Shown one piece after another: positions 33,542-43,813 of a DNA stretch of 64,000 bases. This DNA comes from Alphaproteobacteria bacterium (lineage in GTDB: Bacteria > Pseudomonadota > Alphaproteobacteria > Sphingomonadales > Sphingomonadaceae). The position numbers and the translations under genes were made by a program. The DNA lies in contig JAUHWC010000002.1 of assembly GCA_030424845.1 (NCBI GenBank), positions 186,001-250,000 of the forward strand. Direction: 5' to 3'. Within the stretch, counting starts at the first letter, position 1. Each line of letters opens with the position of its first letter. Below the pieces are notes generated by a model. It did no database searches, was not told the DNA's origin, and worked only from the letters and a program-made list of their open reading frames with translations.

Positions 33542-34693
33542 ATGCCGGAACTCACCTTCCTGCCTGCAGGAGCCCAGGCCTTCCTGGACGGCCTGCCCCA
33601 ATGGATGGCTGTCGCGACCATTGGCGGTACCGCCGCCCTTCTCGCGATCATCGCTTCCCTGGGCGTGCATTCGCTGATCTTCCGCGTACTGCGGCGGATC
33701 GCGAAATCCAGCGAGAGCGAGGCCGACAATATCGTGGTACGCAAGCTTGCCCGCCCCACGCGGTGGGCGCTGGTTGCACTCGCGCTGGTGCTCGTGTCCG
33801 ACATCTTCCCCGTCTTCGAGACCTTGTGGGACCGCATGGGCGGGCTGGTGATGCCGCTGCTGGTGGGCTGGATGGCGCTCGCCATCATGCACGCGCTGGT
33901 CGAGGCGGCGATCCTGAAGAATGATATCGACATGGCAGACAACCGCGCTGCCCGCCGCAAGCGTACCCGCCTCACCATCTTCAACCGCATCGCCACCTTC
34001 GTGATCGTCTTTGTTACCGTGGGGCTGATGCTGCTCGCCATTCCCGGCGTGCGCGATATCGGGGTGACGCTGATGGCCTCTGCCGGCCTCGCGGCCCTTG
34101 CAGTGGGTGCCGCCGCGCAGCCTGCGCTCAAAGCACTGATCGGCGGCTTCGAGATGGCGCTGACAGAGCCTGTGATCGTGGGCGATGCGGTGATCATCGG
34201 AGGCGAATGGGGCTGGGTCGAGGAAATCCGCACCACCTATGTCGTGGTGAAGGTGTGGGACGAGCGGCGACTGGTTGTCCCGACATCGAAATTCCTCGAG
34301 GAGATCTTCCAGAACTGGACCAAGACCACCGCCCAGCTGATGGGCACCGTCTATCTCTATGTCGATCCGGCGACCAAGCTGGACCCGATCCGTAAAAAGG
34401 CACTGCAGCTTATCGAAAGCAACGAGCGGTGGGATGGCCGCGTGAAGCACATGCAGGTGACTGACCTCACCCGTGACGCCTTCGAACTGCGCTTCCTGAT
34501 GACGGCAAGGGATTCGCCCACGCTCTACGACCTGCGCTGCGATGTGCGCGAAGCACTGATCCAGTGGCTCGCCGCCGAGATGCCCGAAGCACTGGTGCGC
34601 AGCCGCATCGTCCCGACCGGCGAGGACGGCAGGATGCTCGGCGCACCCTCGGCAGAGGCCCTGGCTCAGCTGGGCGAAGGTTCCTCCAGCTGA
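33542..34693 (+). CDS. MscS-family mechanosensitive channel
   Basis: A 383-residue membrane protein. Four hydrophobic segments (ATIGGTAALLAIIASLGVHS, TRWALVALALVLVSDIF, VMPLLVGWMALAIMHALV, FVIVFVTVGLMLLAIPG) precede the pore helix region LMASAGLAALAVGAAAQPALKALIGG and the MscS beta domain (DAVIIGGEWGWVEEIRTTYVV, PTSKFLEEIFQNW). The small C-terminal cytoplasmic part is present. It would open on membrane tension after hypo-osmotic shock. It ends 9 bases before the convergent CDC48 gene. One of three MscS-type genes in the window. Confidence 0.9.
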   Translation: MPELTFLPAGAQAFLDGLPQWMAVATIGGTAALLAIIASLGVHSLIFRVLRRIAKSSESEADNIVVRKLARPTRWALVALALVLVSDIFPVFETLWDRMGGLVMPLLVGWMALAIMHALVEAAILKNDIDMADNRAARRKRTRLTIFNRIATFVIVFVTVGLMLLAIPGVRDIGVTLMASAGLAALAVGAAAQPALKALIGGFEMALTEPVIVGDAVIIGGEWGWVEEIRTTYVVVKVWDERRLVVPTSKFLEEIFQNWTKTTAQLMGTVYLYVDPATKLDPIRKKALQLIESNERWDGRVKHMQVTDLTRDAFELRFLMTARDSPTLYDLRCDVREALIQWLAAEMPEALVRSRIVPTGEDGRMLGAPSAEALAQLGEGSSS

Positions 34694-34702
34694 GCGCCAG
34701 GC

Positions 34703-37006
<2,304 letters not shown>

Positions 37007-37138
37007 TTGTCTGTCCGTCTTGCGAAGAAACTGTTTCGACAAAGCTAGGTAGCAGGCAGGCGGATTGCAAAGGGCTTTTCCATTCAGCGTAGTAGCTGCC
37101 ATTTGCCCGCCATCGCCTTTGCCCTATGGATGCCAGCG

Positions 37139-38488
37139 ATGAGAAAGCTGCTTATTGTTCTGGGGTTGATTGCCGGGTTTGCGTTGGGCCTGCAGCCTGC
37201 GGTCGCGAAGGATGCGGCAGAGCCGGTGAAAGTCGAAGTCACGCGGCACGATGGCGTCTGGTCTGCACGTTTTACCTTCCCCGAGAGCGCGGCACACTGG
37301 GCCTTCCAGCGATCTTCCCTGCAACGCATCACGCAGCAGCCGTGGCGGCAGGAAAGCTGGCGCATCGCAACCCCGGGGGTGCGGCTGGAACGGATCGGCG
37401 AATTCGAGGTGCTGGTGGCCGATGGCGAGGCCGTTCCCACGCAGGTGGAAATGCAGTTCACGCCTTTCGCCAAGGACCTGATGGCCGATTACGATCCGGC
37501 CATGGTCTTCTCCAACGGCACGGTCGGGCTTTACACGGGGCACTTCTTCACCTTCCCCATCCACGAACGGGCGGACCTCGAAGCCCTCTCGCGCCCCCGC
37601 GACTATCCCTCCCAGATAGTGCTGACCGACGAAGGCGATGCACAGCTGCTCTACAACGGCCAGCGTTGGAACAGCGTGACCACCGCGAACGAGGCCTATG
37701 TCCTGTTCGGCGAGGCGGCACTGGTGGAAAGCGCGCTGGTGGCAACGATCTTCGATCCCGGACTGCCTGCATGGCTGAGCGAAGCGATGCCCGGCTTCAA
37801 CGAGCGAACCTTCGCATATTACACCAGCCGTCTTGGCGAACACACGCAGGCGCGCCCCACGATCCTTGCCAGCTGGGCCGGGCCGACACCGGAACTGATG
37901 AGCATGGGCGGCAGCGTTACCGGCAACATGGTGGCCATGCGGCTGGAAGGCGAAGGGCTGCTGGAACCCCGAACCGAGGCGCTGGAGAGGATCGAGTGGT
38001 TCGTGGCGCATGAGGCTGCCCATTTCTGGCTGGGGCAGACGGTTTCGCATGACGATCGGCGCAACGCGTGGATTTCGGAAGGCGGGGCCGACCTGATGGC
38101 CCTCAGGTTGATGCTCAGGCAACCGCTGCCAGCGGAATCCGAGATGTTCGAGGCGATCCCCAACGCCCGCCAGGATTGCGCACGATCGCTGGCTGACGGC
38201 GGCGTCCAGCAAGCGGGGGACAGGCTGGATCATCGTGCCAATTATGCCTGCGGGATGATCTTTGCCCTGGCCGTGGAACAGGCCGGGAAGGAGCGCGGGG
38301 AGGACTTTTTCGACTTCGTTGCCCTGCTTGCCAGCCGCTATCGCGAACAAGGGATCGGCAGCGACGAATGGCTGGATTCCGCCCGGGATTTCGGCATGGC
38401 GGAGAGCGACCTGCTGCATATCCGTGCCTTGCTGCACCATGGCGCCAAAGATGGCGAAGCCGCTTTGGCACGATTGCTTGACAGCTGA
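37139..38488 (+). CDS. exported M1-like zinc metallopeptidase
   Basis: About 449 residues from ATG 37139, with a signal peptide (MRKLLIVLGLIAGFALGLQ...AVA). The gluzincin motif is complete: HEAAHFWLGQ, and a glutamate in WISEGGADL exactly 18 residues after the second histidine, the HExxH-x18-E of M1 aminopeptidases. The usual GAMEN exopeptidase motif is not seen; GSVTGNMVAM lies in that area. The substrate-side N domain is present but divergent. It is probably a periplasmic peptidase of unknown specificity. Divergent from the CDC48 gene with 132 bases between starts. Confidence 0.8.
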   Translation: MRKLLIVLGLIAGFALGLQPAVAKDAAEPVKVEVTRHDGVWSARFTFPESAAHWAFQRSSLQRITQQPWRQESWRIATPGVRLERIGEFEVLVADGEAVPTQVEMQFTPFAKDLMADYDPAMVFSNGTVGLYTGHFFTFPIHERADLEALSRPRDYPSQIVLTDEGDAQLLYNGQRWNSVTTANEAYVLFGEAALVESALVATIFDPGLPAWLSEAMPGFNERTFAYYTSRLGEHTQARPTILASWAGPTPELMSMGGSVTGNMVAMRLEGEGLLEPRTEALERIEWFVAHEAAHFWLGQTVSHDDRRNAWISEGGADLMALRLMLRQPLPAESEMFEAIPNARQDCARSLADGGVQQAGDRLDHRANYACGMIFALAVEQAGKERGEDFFDFVALLASRYREQGIGSDEWLDSARDFGMAESDLLHIRALLHHGAKDGEAALARLLDS

Positions 38489-38834
38489 CACTCCGCAGCC
38501 AGAGCGCCGCAGAAAAAGAAAAGGCCCGGTCGAAACCGGGCCTGGGAAGTTTTGGGAGAGGATGCCTGAAAGGCCCGACCTATGTGCTTGAGGCCGCGCC
38601 ATTTCGCAAGTGCGAAAAGCGCAATCGATGTTCGATTTTATGCAACTCATGTTCGAGTCTCTGTAATCAAAAGACTTATTCTGGTTTCAGTAGAGAATAA
38701 ATTGTCCGGTCGAGTCCCGGTTTCGCCATTCGCGAGTCTCATATTGCAATGCAATAATGGATGAAAGCGGGGTGACAGGGGCATCGGCAGGGCTTATCCG
38801 GTGGTCTGGAAATCCGTCAGAAGGAAGCCAACCG
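38489..38834. other. intergenic region with a hairpin and three GANTC sites
   Basis: No gene is visible. At 38522-38543 there is a perfect hairpin AGGCCCGGT-cgaa-ACCGGGCCT whose T-run is on the minus-strand side (the plus side has GGGAAGTTTT), so it is a weak plus-strand terminator. The right half (38600-38770) is AT-rich and contains three GAGTC sites at 38655, 38712 and 38734, in the region expected to hold the scoA promoter. Confidence 0.6.
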
Positions 38835-39542
38835 ATGCGCAAACTCTTTCCCGACGCGGCCTCTGCACTCGAGGGCCTGCTGCATGACGGCATGCTGATT
38901 GCCAGCGGTGGTTTCGGCCTGTGCGGCATTCCCGAACGCCTGCTCACCGCCATCCGCGACAGCGGGGTGAAGGACCTGACCTTTGCCAGCAACAACGCCG
39001 GGATCGACAATGAAGGCATCGGCATGCTGTTGCGCACACGGCAGGTGAAGAAGATGATCAGCTCATATGTCGGCGAGAACAAGGAGTTCGAGCGGCAGTA
39101 CCTGGCAGGCGAACTGGAAGTGGAATTCTGCCCGCAAGGCACGCTGGCAGAGCGCATGCGCGCAGGCGGGGCCGGCATTCCCGGCTTCTACACCAGGACC
39201 GGCGTGGGCACGCAGGTGGCCGAAGGCAAGGAACACAAGGAATTCGACGGCGAGACCTACATCCTTGAGCGCGGCATCTTTGCCGACCTTTCCATCGTCA
39301 AGGCATGGAAGGCGGATGAAACGGGCAATCTGATGTTCCGCAAGACGGCGCGCAACTTCAACCTGCCTGCCGCAACCTGCGGCAAGGCCTGCATTGTCGA
39401 AGTGGAAGAAGTGGTGCCTGCAGGCGCGCTCGATCCGGACTGCATCCATCTGCCCGGCGTCTATGTCCAGCGCATGATCGTGGGCGCGCCCTACGACAAG
39501 AAGATCGAATTCACCACCACCCGGGAACGCGAGGCTGCATGA
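38835..39542 (+). CDS. scoA: 3-oxoacid CoA-transferase subunit A
   Basis: 235 residues from ATG 38835 (MRKLFPDAASALEGLLHDG) behind AGAAGGAAG; the listed ORF extends upstream. ASGGFGLCGIPERLL, SNNAGIDNEGIGML, GTLAERMRAGGAGIPGFYT and LPGVYVQRM are the class I CoA-transferase alpha blocks. With ScoB it moves CoA from succinyl-CoA to acetoacetate, in ketone-body/PHB breakdown. ScoB is not adjacent: a lipoprotein gene of unknown role lies between them, 4 bases after this stop. Confidence 0.95.
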   Translation: MRKLFPDAASALEGLLHDGMLIASGGFGLCGIPERLLTAIRDSGVKDLTFASNNAGIDNEGIGMLLRTRQVKKMISSYVGENKEFERQYLAGELEVEFCPQGTLAERMRAGGAGIPGFYTRTGVGTQVAEGKEHKEFDGETYILERGIFADLSIVKAWKADETGNLMFRKTARNFNLPAATCGKACIVEVEEVVPAGALDPDCIHLPGVYVQRMIVGAPYDKKIEFTTTREREAA

Positions 39543-39546
39543 TCCG

Positions 39547-40935
39547 ATGATCCGTAGCGCGCAGGCACGGTTGGCATTTGCCGCGGCCCTTGCAGGCACC
39601 GCCTTGCAAGGGTGCAGCGGTATGGAAAAGCTCAACATCCTTGCAGCGATCGACGGACCCTACATCAGCCCTTCCGAGCGCGAGGCGATGGCTCGCGAGC
39701 AGGCGGCTCTCGCCCAAGCAGAAGCACTGGCAAGAGCCGATGAACCGGTTGCAAGCCCCGTTCCTGCCGCACCGGCCAGCCCGGCATTGGCTGCACCTGC
39801 CATCGCAGAGCCGGAACTGGCTGCCTCGGCAACTCCTGTTCAGACACCTCCGCAAACACCCTTGGCAACGACATCCCCCCCAGGGCCTTCCGCCGCCGAG
39901 ACAGCGGTGATCGGCACCGAGGCCTTGCCGGTGCTGGCAGACCCGGCGCTGACCAGCGTGGGACCGGACTTCCTGCCGCCGGAGGTAACGGCACCGGCAG
40001 CGCCGATCCCCGCTTCGGTTTCCACCGCGTTTATCGGGCCCGTACTCACTGCGGAGGAACCGCCGGCTGCAAGGCTGCAAACGCAGCTGCCTTCGGCTTT
40101 TGACTATGTTGCCAGCGAGCAGCAAACGCCGCCGCCGGCACGTCGCCCCGTGCCGGCAGAAGCAACGCCTGTCGCGGGCGAGGCGGCCGCATCGGTCGTA
40201 ACCCTGCCCGCAAGCGCGCTGGCTGCATTGCCGGAGCCGGAGCCTGAACCGCAAGCCGAGGCAACGGGTTCCGCATCGGCGGACCCTTTGGCCAACGCAG
40301 CCGATGCAGCGGGTTATTCCGTGGTCAGCACGCTACCTTCACCGGCAACGCCCGCCGCGCGTTCGGCAAGCGCGAGCAGCGATGGGTGGGCCTATCTCGG
40401 CTTCTACCAGTTTGCCTTGTCGAAGCTCGGGGAAGTACCGGCAGGCGGTGCGCGCGAGAGCATGCTGCTGCTTGATCCGCCGAGCCTTGATCCCGAGTTG
40501 CAGAAATGCGGCAATCTTCCACCTGCCGTGCTGATCGACCTCGACCCCGCCAACGGCTTGCTGCCGCTGGTGAGCAGCAACCGCACGAGCCCGGAGCTGG
40601 CCGGCTATCTTGCGGACCTGCGCCGGAAAGGCGTGACGATCTACTGGATCAGTGGCCATGCGCCCAATGCCGCCGGCCGCATCCGCCAGCGGCTCAGGGA
40701 CAGCGCGCTCGACCCTTACGGGATCGATCCGCTGATCGTCACCCGCTTTGCCGGCGAGAGCAAGCAGGAAAGGCGCTATGCGCTGGGCGAAAGCCATTGC
40801 CTGCTGGCAATCCTTGGTGACCATCGCGGCGACTTTGATGAATTGTATGACTTCGTGCTGGATCCGATCATGGCCGGGCCGCTTGAAGTGCACGTTGGCG
40901 ATGGCTGGTTCATTGCCCCTCCCCCGCTTGATTGA
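39547..40935 (+). CDS. Pro/Ala-rich lipoprotein with HAD-type phosphatase domain
   Basis: 462 residues. The N-terminus FAAALAGTALQGCSG carries a lipobox. Residues about 60-290 are a low-complexity Pro/Ala/Glu linker. The C-terminal 170 residues read like a HAD fold: VLIDLDPANGL (DxD, motif I), IYWISGHAP (Ser, motif II), ESKQERRYAL (Lys, motif III) and ILGDHRGDFDE (motif IV). Pieces resemble HAD acid phosphatases that are surface-attached. Start 4 bases after scoA stop; scoB begins 15 bases after its stop, so the three are one operon. The link to CoA transfer is unknown. Confidence 0.75.
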   Translation: MIRSAQARLAFAAALAGTALQGCSGMEKLNILAAIDGPYISPSEREAMAREQAALAQAEALARADEPVASPVPAAPASPALAAPAIAEPELAASATPVQTPPQTPLATTSPPGPSAAETAVIGTEALPVLADPALTSVGPDFLPPEVTAPAAPIPASVSTAFIGPVLTAEEPPAARLQTQLPSAFDYVASEQQTPPPARRPVPAEATPVAGEAAASVVTLPASALAALPEPEPEPQAEATGSASADPLANAADAAGYSVVSTLPSPATPAARSASASSDGWAYLGFYQFALSKLGEVPAGGARESMLLLDPPSLDPELQKCGNLPPAVLIDLDPANGLLPLVSSNRTSPELAGYLADLRRKGVTIYWISGHAPNAAGRIRQRLRDSALDPYGIDPLIVTRFAGESKQERRYALGESHCLLAILGDHRGDFDELYDFVLDPIMAGPLEVHVGDGWFIAPPPLD

Positions 40936-40950
40936 AGGAACCGGATACGC

Positions 40951-41586
40951 ATGCCCTGGACCCGAGATGAAATGGCTGCGCGCGCGGCGCGCGAATTGCA
41001 GGATGGCTTCTATGTCAATCTGGGGATCGGGATCCCGACGCTGGTGGCAAACCACATCCCCGAAGGGATGCAGGTGACCTTGCAGAGCGAGAACGGCATG
41101 CTCGGCATCGGCCCTTTCCCCTATCCCGACGAGGTGGATGCGGACCTGATCAACGCCGGCAAGCAGACCATCAGCGAGCTGCCGCATTCGGCCTATTTCG
41201 ACAGCGCGGCCAGCTTCGCCATGATCCGCGGCGGGCATATCGACCTGACGGTGCTGGGCGCGATGGAAGTGTCCGAGAAGGGCGATATCGCCAACTGGAT
41301 GATCCCGGGCAAGATGGTGAAGGGCATGGGCGGCGCGATGGACCTTGTCGCGGGCGTGAAGAAGATCATCGTGGTGATGGAGCATGTCTCGAAGCACGGC
41401 GATCCCAAGTTCATCCCCGAATGCACGCTGCCGCTGACGGGCCAGAACGTGGTCGACATGATCATCACGGACCTGTGCGTGTTCGCGCGCGAAGATCATG
41501 ACAGCCCCTTCAAGCTTGTGGAGCTTGCCCCCGGTGTGACGGCTGAGGAAGTGGCCGAGAAAACCTCGGCCGCTTACGTAAGCTGA
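40951..41586 (+). CDS. scoB: 3-oxoacid CoA-transferase subunit B
   Basis: 211 residues, usual length. [20 protein letters not shown] and the catalytic block [12 protein letters not shown] with its active-site glutamate, then [20 protein letters not shown] and [20 protein letters not shown], are class I beta-subunit motifs. It forms the active transferase with ScoA. It shares an operon with the HAD lipoprotein before it and with a small secreted-protein gene starting 4 bases after its stop. Confidence 0.96.
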   Translation: MPWTRDEMAARAARELQDGFYVNLGIGIPTLVANHIPEGMQVTLQSENGMLGIGPFPYPDEVDADLINAGKQTISELPHSAYFDSAASFAMIRGGHIDLTVLGAMEVSEKGDIANWMIPGKMVKGMGGAMDLVAGVKKIIVVMEHVSKHGDPKFIPECTLPLTGQNVVDMIITDLCVFAREDHDSPFKLVELAPGVTAEEVAEKTSAAYVS

Positions 41587-41590
41587 CACG

Positions 41591-42064
41591 ATGCGAACCG
41601 GTTTTTCCTCTCGCGCCGTTGCGCTTGTCTTTGGTGCGGCATCGCTTGGCCTAGCGCCAGGCCTTCATGCGCAGGAGGCCGGGCTTGCTGATCAAATCGC
41701 CCAGGCAATTGAGGCCGGCGATACCGAGGCACTGGGCGCCCTTGTGCCCGGCGGAACCTATCAAGTGGTTGGACCGGACTTTATCGATTCGTCTTTCGAT
41801 CAGTTGCTGCAAGCCGTGGACGGTTGTGACCTTGCAGAGAGCGAGGACATTACCGACCGGATATTCCTCACTTCCGCCGGCTGGTTGTGCACGGGGCAAA
41901 CCATGCCCGATGACGAGTGCTTCACCCTGGGCTATCTGGTGATGGCCATGCGGCAGTCAGACGGGCCCGCCCTCGCATTTACCGAGGCACCGACCTATTC
42001 CTATGAGCGCTGCGGCCAGCCCACCGTGCGCAGCTTCCCGGTTCCCCCGCCTCCTTCGCAATAG
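41591..42064 (+). CDS. small secreted protein of unknown function
   Basis: 157 residues with a Sec signal peptide (MRTGFSSRAVALVFGAASLGLAPGLHAQ). The mature part begins with GLADQIAQAIEAGDTEALGAL, has SSFDQLLQAVDGCDLAESED and three cysteines, and ends in a proline tail. I do not recognise the family; the size and layout are like small periplasmic NTF2-like or DUF proteins. Fourth gene of the sco operon by spacing (4 bases). Confidence 0.6.
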   Translation: MRTGFSSRAVALVFGAASLGLAPGLHAQEAGLADQIAQAIEAGDTEALGALVPGGTYQVVGPDFIDSSFDQLLQAVDGCDLAESEDITDRIFLTSAGWLCTGQTMPDDECFTLGYLVMAMRQSDGPALAFTEAPTYSYERCGQPTVRSFPVPPPPSQ

Positions 42065-42094
42065 CGCCCGGGTGACGCTGCAACGCCAAGGAAC

Positions 42095-42137
42095 TTGACT
42101 TTGCACCCAATACTCTTATTTCTGAAATTACAGAAAT
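42095..42137 (+). promoter_or_regulatory. GbsR-gene promoter with palindromic operator
   Basis: TTGACT, a 16-base spacer and TATTTC, with the perfect palindrome ATTTCTG-aaatta-CAGAAAT (42118-42137) covering the -10 box. It ends 12 bases before the regulator start, the layout of autorepression. Confidence 0.7.
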
Positions 42138-42149
42138 TGGAAAAGCGCA

Positions 42150-42695
42150 ATGCGAGTCACCGATATTCCCGAAGCCGAAGCCTTCATCCTCCACTGGGGG
42201 GAGATGGGTTCGCATTGGGGGGTGAACCGCTCGGTCAGCCAGGTGCACGCCCTGCTCTATCTGTCCGACCGCCCGCTGCATGCGGAAGAGATCTGCGAAA
42301 CGCTGGGCCTCGCCCGTTCCAACGTCTCCACCGCACTCAAGGAACTGCAGGGTTACGGCATCATCCGCCGGCAGCACGTGGTGGGTGACAGGCGCGATCA
42401 CTTTGTGGCCGAAACCGATCTGTGGGACATGCTGATGCGCATCACGGCAGAGCGCAAGAAGCGCGAGATCGACCCCACCATAGCCACGCTGGGCGAACTT
42501 GCCGCCAAGCTGGAAGGGCGCAAGGACGTGCCTGCCCATATTCGCGAACGCATTTCCCACATGCATACATTCATCGACAGGCTGGCCACTTGGTATGACG
42601 ACGTGCGCCGCCTGCCCAAGTCCACCCTTGTCACGCTGATGAAGCTGGGCAGCCGCGTTGCGCGCCTGCTTCCGGGCGCCGGCAAGAAGGACTGA
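42150..42695 (+). CDS. GbsR/MarR-type transcriptional regulator
   Basis: 181 residues. FILHWGEMGSHWGVNRSVSQVHALLYLSDRPLHAEEICETLGLARSNVSTALKELQGYGI is a winged helix-turn-helix of the GbsR family; RRQHVVGDRRDHFVAETDLW completes the wing and the C-terminal half is helical for dimerisation. GbsR proteins in Bacillus respond to choline; others have unknown ligands. A palindrome at its own promoter and a matching one before the next gene identify likely targets. Confidence 0.88.
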   Translation: MRVTDIPEAEAFILHWGEMGSHWGVNRSVSQVHALLYLSDRPLHAEEICETLGLARSNVSTALKELQGYGIIRRQHVVGDRRDHFVAETDLWDMLMRITAERKKREIDPTIATLGELAAKLEGRKDVPAHIRERISHMHTFIDRLATWYDDVRRLPKSTLVTLMKLGSRVARLLPGAGKKD

Positions 42696-42759
42696 CACCC
42701 CTCCCCTCCCGCCACTGAAAGGACAATCCAGCAGCATACCGACCCAGTCACAAACAGGA

Positions 42760-42779
42760 ATTTCTGTTTTTACCGAAAT
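42760..42779 (+). promoter_or_regulatory. second copy of the GbsR-type operator
   Basis: ATTTCTG-tttttac-CGAAAT repeats the arms of the palindrome before the regulator gene (ATTTCTGN6CNGAAAT), 14 bases before the start of the small membrane protein. Confidence 0.65.
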
Positions 42780-42793
42780 AACAGGAGGAAATG

Positions 42794-43165
42794 ATGATCG
42801 AAGTAAGCTATGCTCTCTATCTCGTCTTCAGCATCGGCCTGACGGTGTGGGTTGCCCGCACGCTGAGCACCAATGGCGAGATTTTCCTGATCGACTGCTT
42901 CGGCCATGACGAGAAGCTGGCGAGGAGCACCAACCACCTGCTGGTCGTCTGCTTCTACCTCGTGAACCTGGGCTTCATCCTGCTGGCGCTGCAACTCGGC
43001 AAGGAACCGACAAGCGCGCCGGAGGCGATCCGCTTTGTTGCCACCAAGGTGGGTTTGGCCGTGCTGGTGCTGGGCGGATGGCACTTCTTCAACATGCACG
43101 CCATCGCCAAGTTCGGCCGCAAGGTAGGCCGCTGGATCCGCGAAGCCCACGTGCTGAACGGATGA
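42794..43165 (+). CDS. small membrane protein controlled with the GbsR regulator
   Basis: About 123 residues. Two ATGs are adjacent (42791, 42794); AGGAGG ends two bases before the first, so the second is the better start. Three hydrophobic segments (YALYLVFSIGLTVWVA, LLVVCFYLVNLGFILLAL, VGLAVLVLGGWHFFNMHAIAKFG) are interrupted by IFLIDCFGHDEKLARSTNH. I do not recognise a named family, though it looks conserved rather than random. An operator copy upstream makes it the probable target of the neighbouring regulator. Confidence 0.75.
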   Translation: MIEVSYALYLVFSIGLTVWVARTLSTNGEIFLIDCFGHDEKLARSTNHLLVVCFYLVNLGFILLALQLGKEPTSAPEAIRFVATKVGLAVLVLGGWHFFNMHAIAKFGRKVGRWIREAHVLNG

Positions 43166-43246
43166 CATGCAACTTGCACCGCGAGGCTGGAACCTGACCA
43201 GCCTCGCCCAGTCCACACAACCCAGTCCATACAAGGAGCGTTGATC

Positions 43247-43783
43247 ATGCCAGAAGCGACCCAAAAAGCGATCCGGGCGATGCTGCTGGGCATCCTCGTC
43301 ACGGGCGGACCGTTCATGTTGCTCACCGTCCCCATCGGCCTTGCGATCCTGTTTGGGGACGGCAGGCCGGAGGGTATCGCATTTGCGGCTATGCCCTTGC
43401 TGGTTGCAGGCGTGGGCGTGGTTCCGGCCTTTGTGCTGATAGGCCTGCCACTGACAGCGCTTTATCGCCACCTGAAATGCGAGAGCGTCTTTCTCTATGC
43501 TTGGTCTGGCCTTGCCACCGGAATAGTAGCGCCAGGCCTGCTCATGTTTGCATTGGAAGGACAAAGCGGGCTTGGCTTAGGCATACTGCTATATCCTTTA
43601 GGTGCTTTTGCCGGACTGCTCACTGCCGATTCATGGGGAAGGTGGCGCGTCGAGCAGGCAGAGGCTGAGCGCGACAGCGACGACGAACTTCGCCCCGCCG
43701 CGGGCGTGAGAAATTCCTCTCCTGAACCCAACGGGCTTGCCAAAGCGCGCCTTTGGTGGGAGCCATGGCGTTGGAGGCGGTAA
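43247..43783 (+). CDS. hypothetical integral membrane protein
   Basis: About 178 residues from ATG 43247, behind AAGGAGCGTTG; the listed ORF begins at a TTG two codons earlier. Four hydrophobic segments (MLLGILVTGGPFMLLTVPIGLAIL, AAMPLLVAGVGVVPAFVLIGLPL, YAWSGLATGIVAPGLLMF, GLGILLYPLGAFAGLL) are followed by a charged tail rich in Glu, Arg and Trp. No family is recognised. It lies 81 bases after the GbsR-linked membrane protein on the same strand. Confidence 0.6.
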   Translation: MPEATQKAIRAMLLGILVTGGPFMLLTVPIGLAILFGDGRPEGIAFAAMPLLVAGVGVVPAFVLIGLPLTALYRHLKCESVFLYAWSGLATGIVAPGLLMFALEGQSGLGLGILLYPLGAFAGLLTADSWGRWRVEQAEAERDSDDELRPAAGVRNSSPEPNGLAKARLWWEPWRWRR

Positions 43784-43813
43784 CACCCGCCCGGAGAGGG
43801 AGAGACTTCGCAT

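Noticed and set aside
38700-38731. tRNA 3'-end-like sequence (CCGGTCGAGTCCCGG then TTTCGCCA)
   Set aside because: The T-arm is one base short, and the matching acceptor GCGAAA lies about 115 bases upstream without D or anticodon arms. Probably chance, or at most an attachment-site scar.
42791-42793. First ATG of the GbsR-linked membrane protein as start
   Set aside because: The AGGAGG ends two bases before it; the next ATG has normal spacing.
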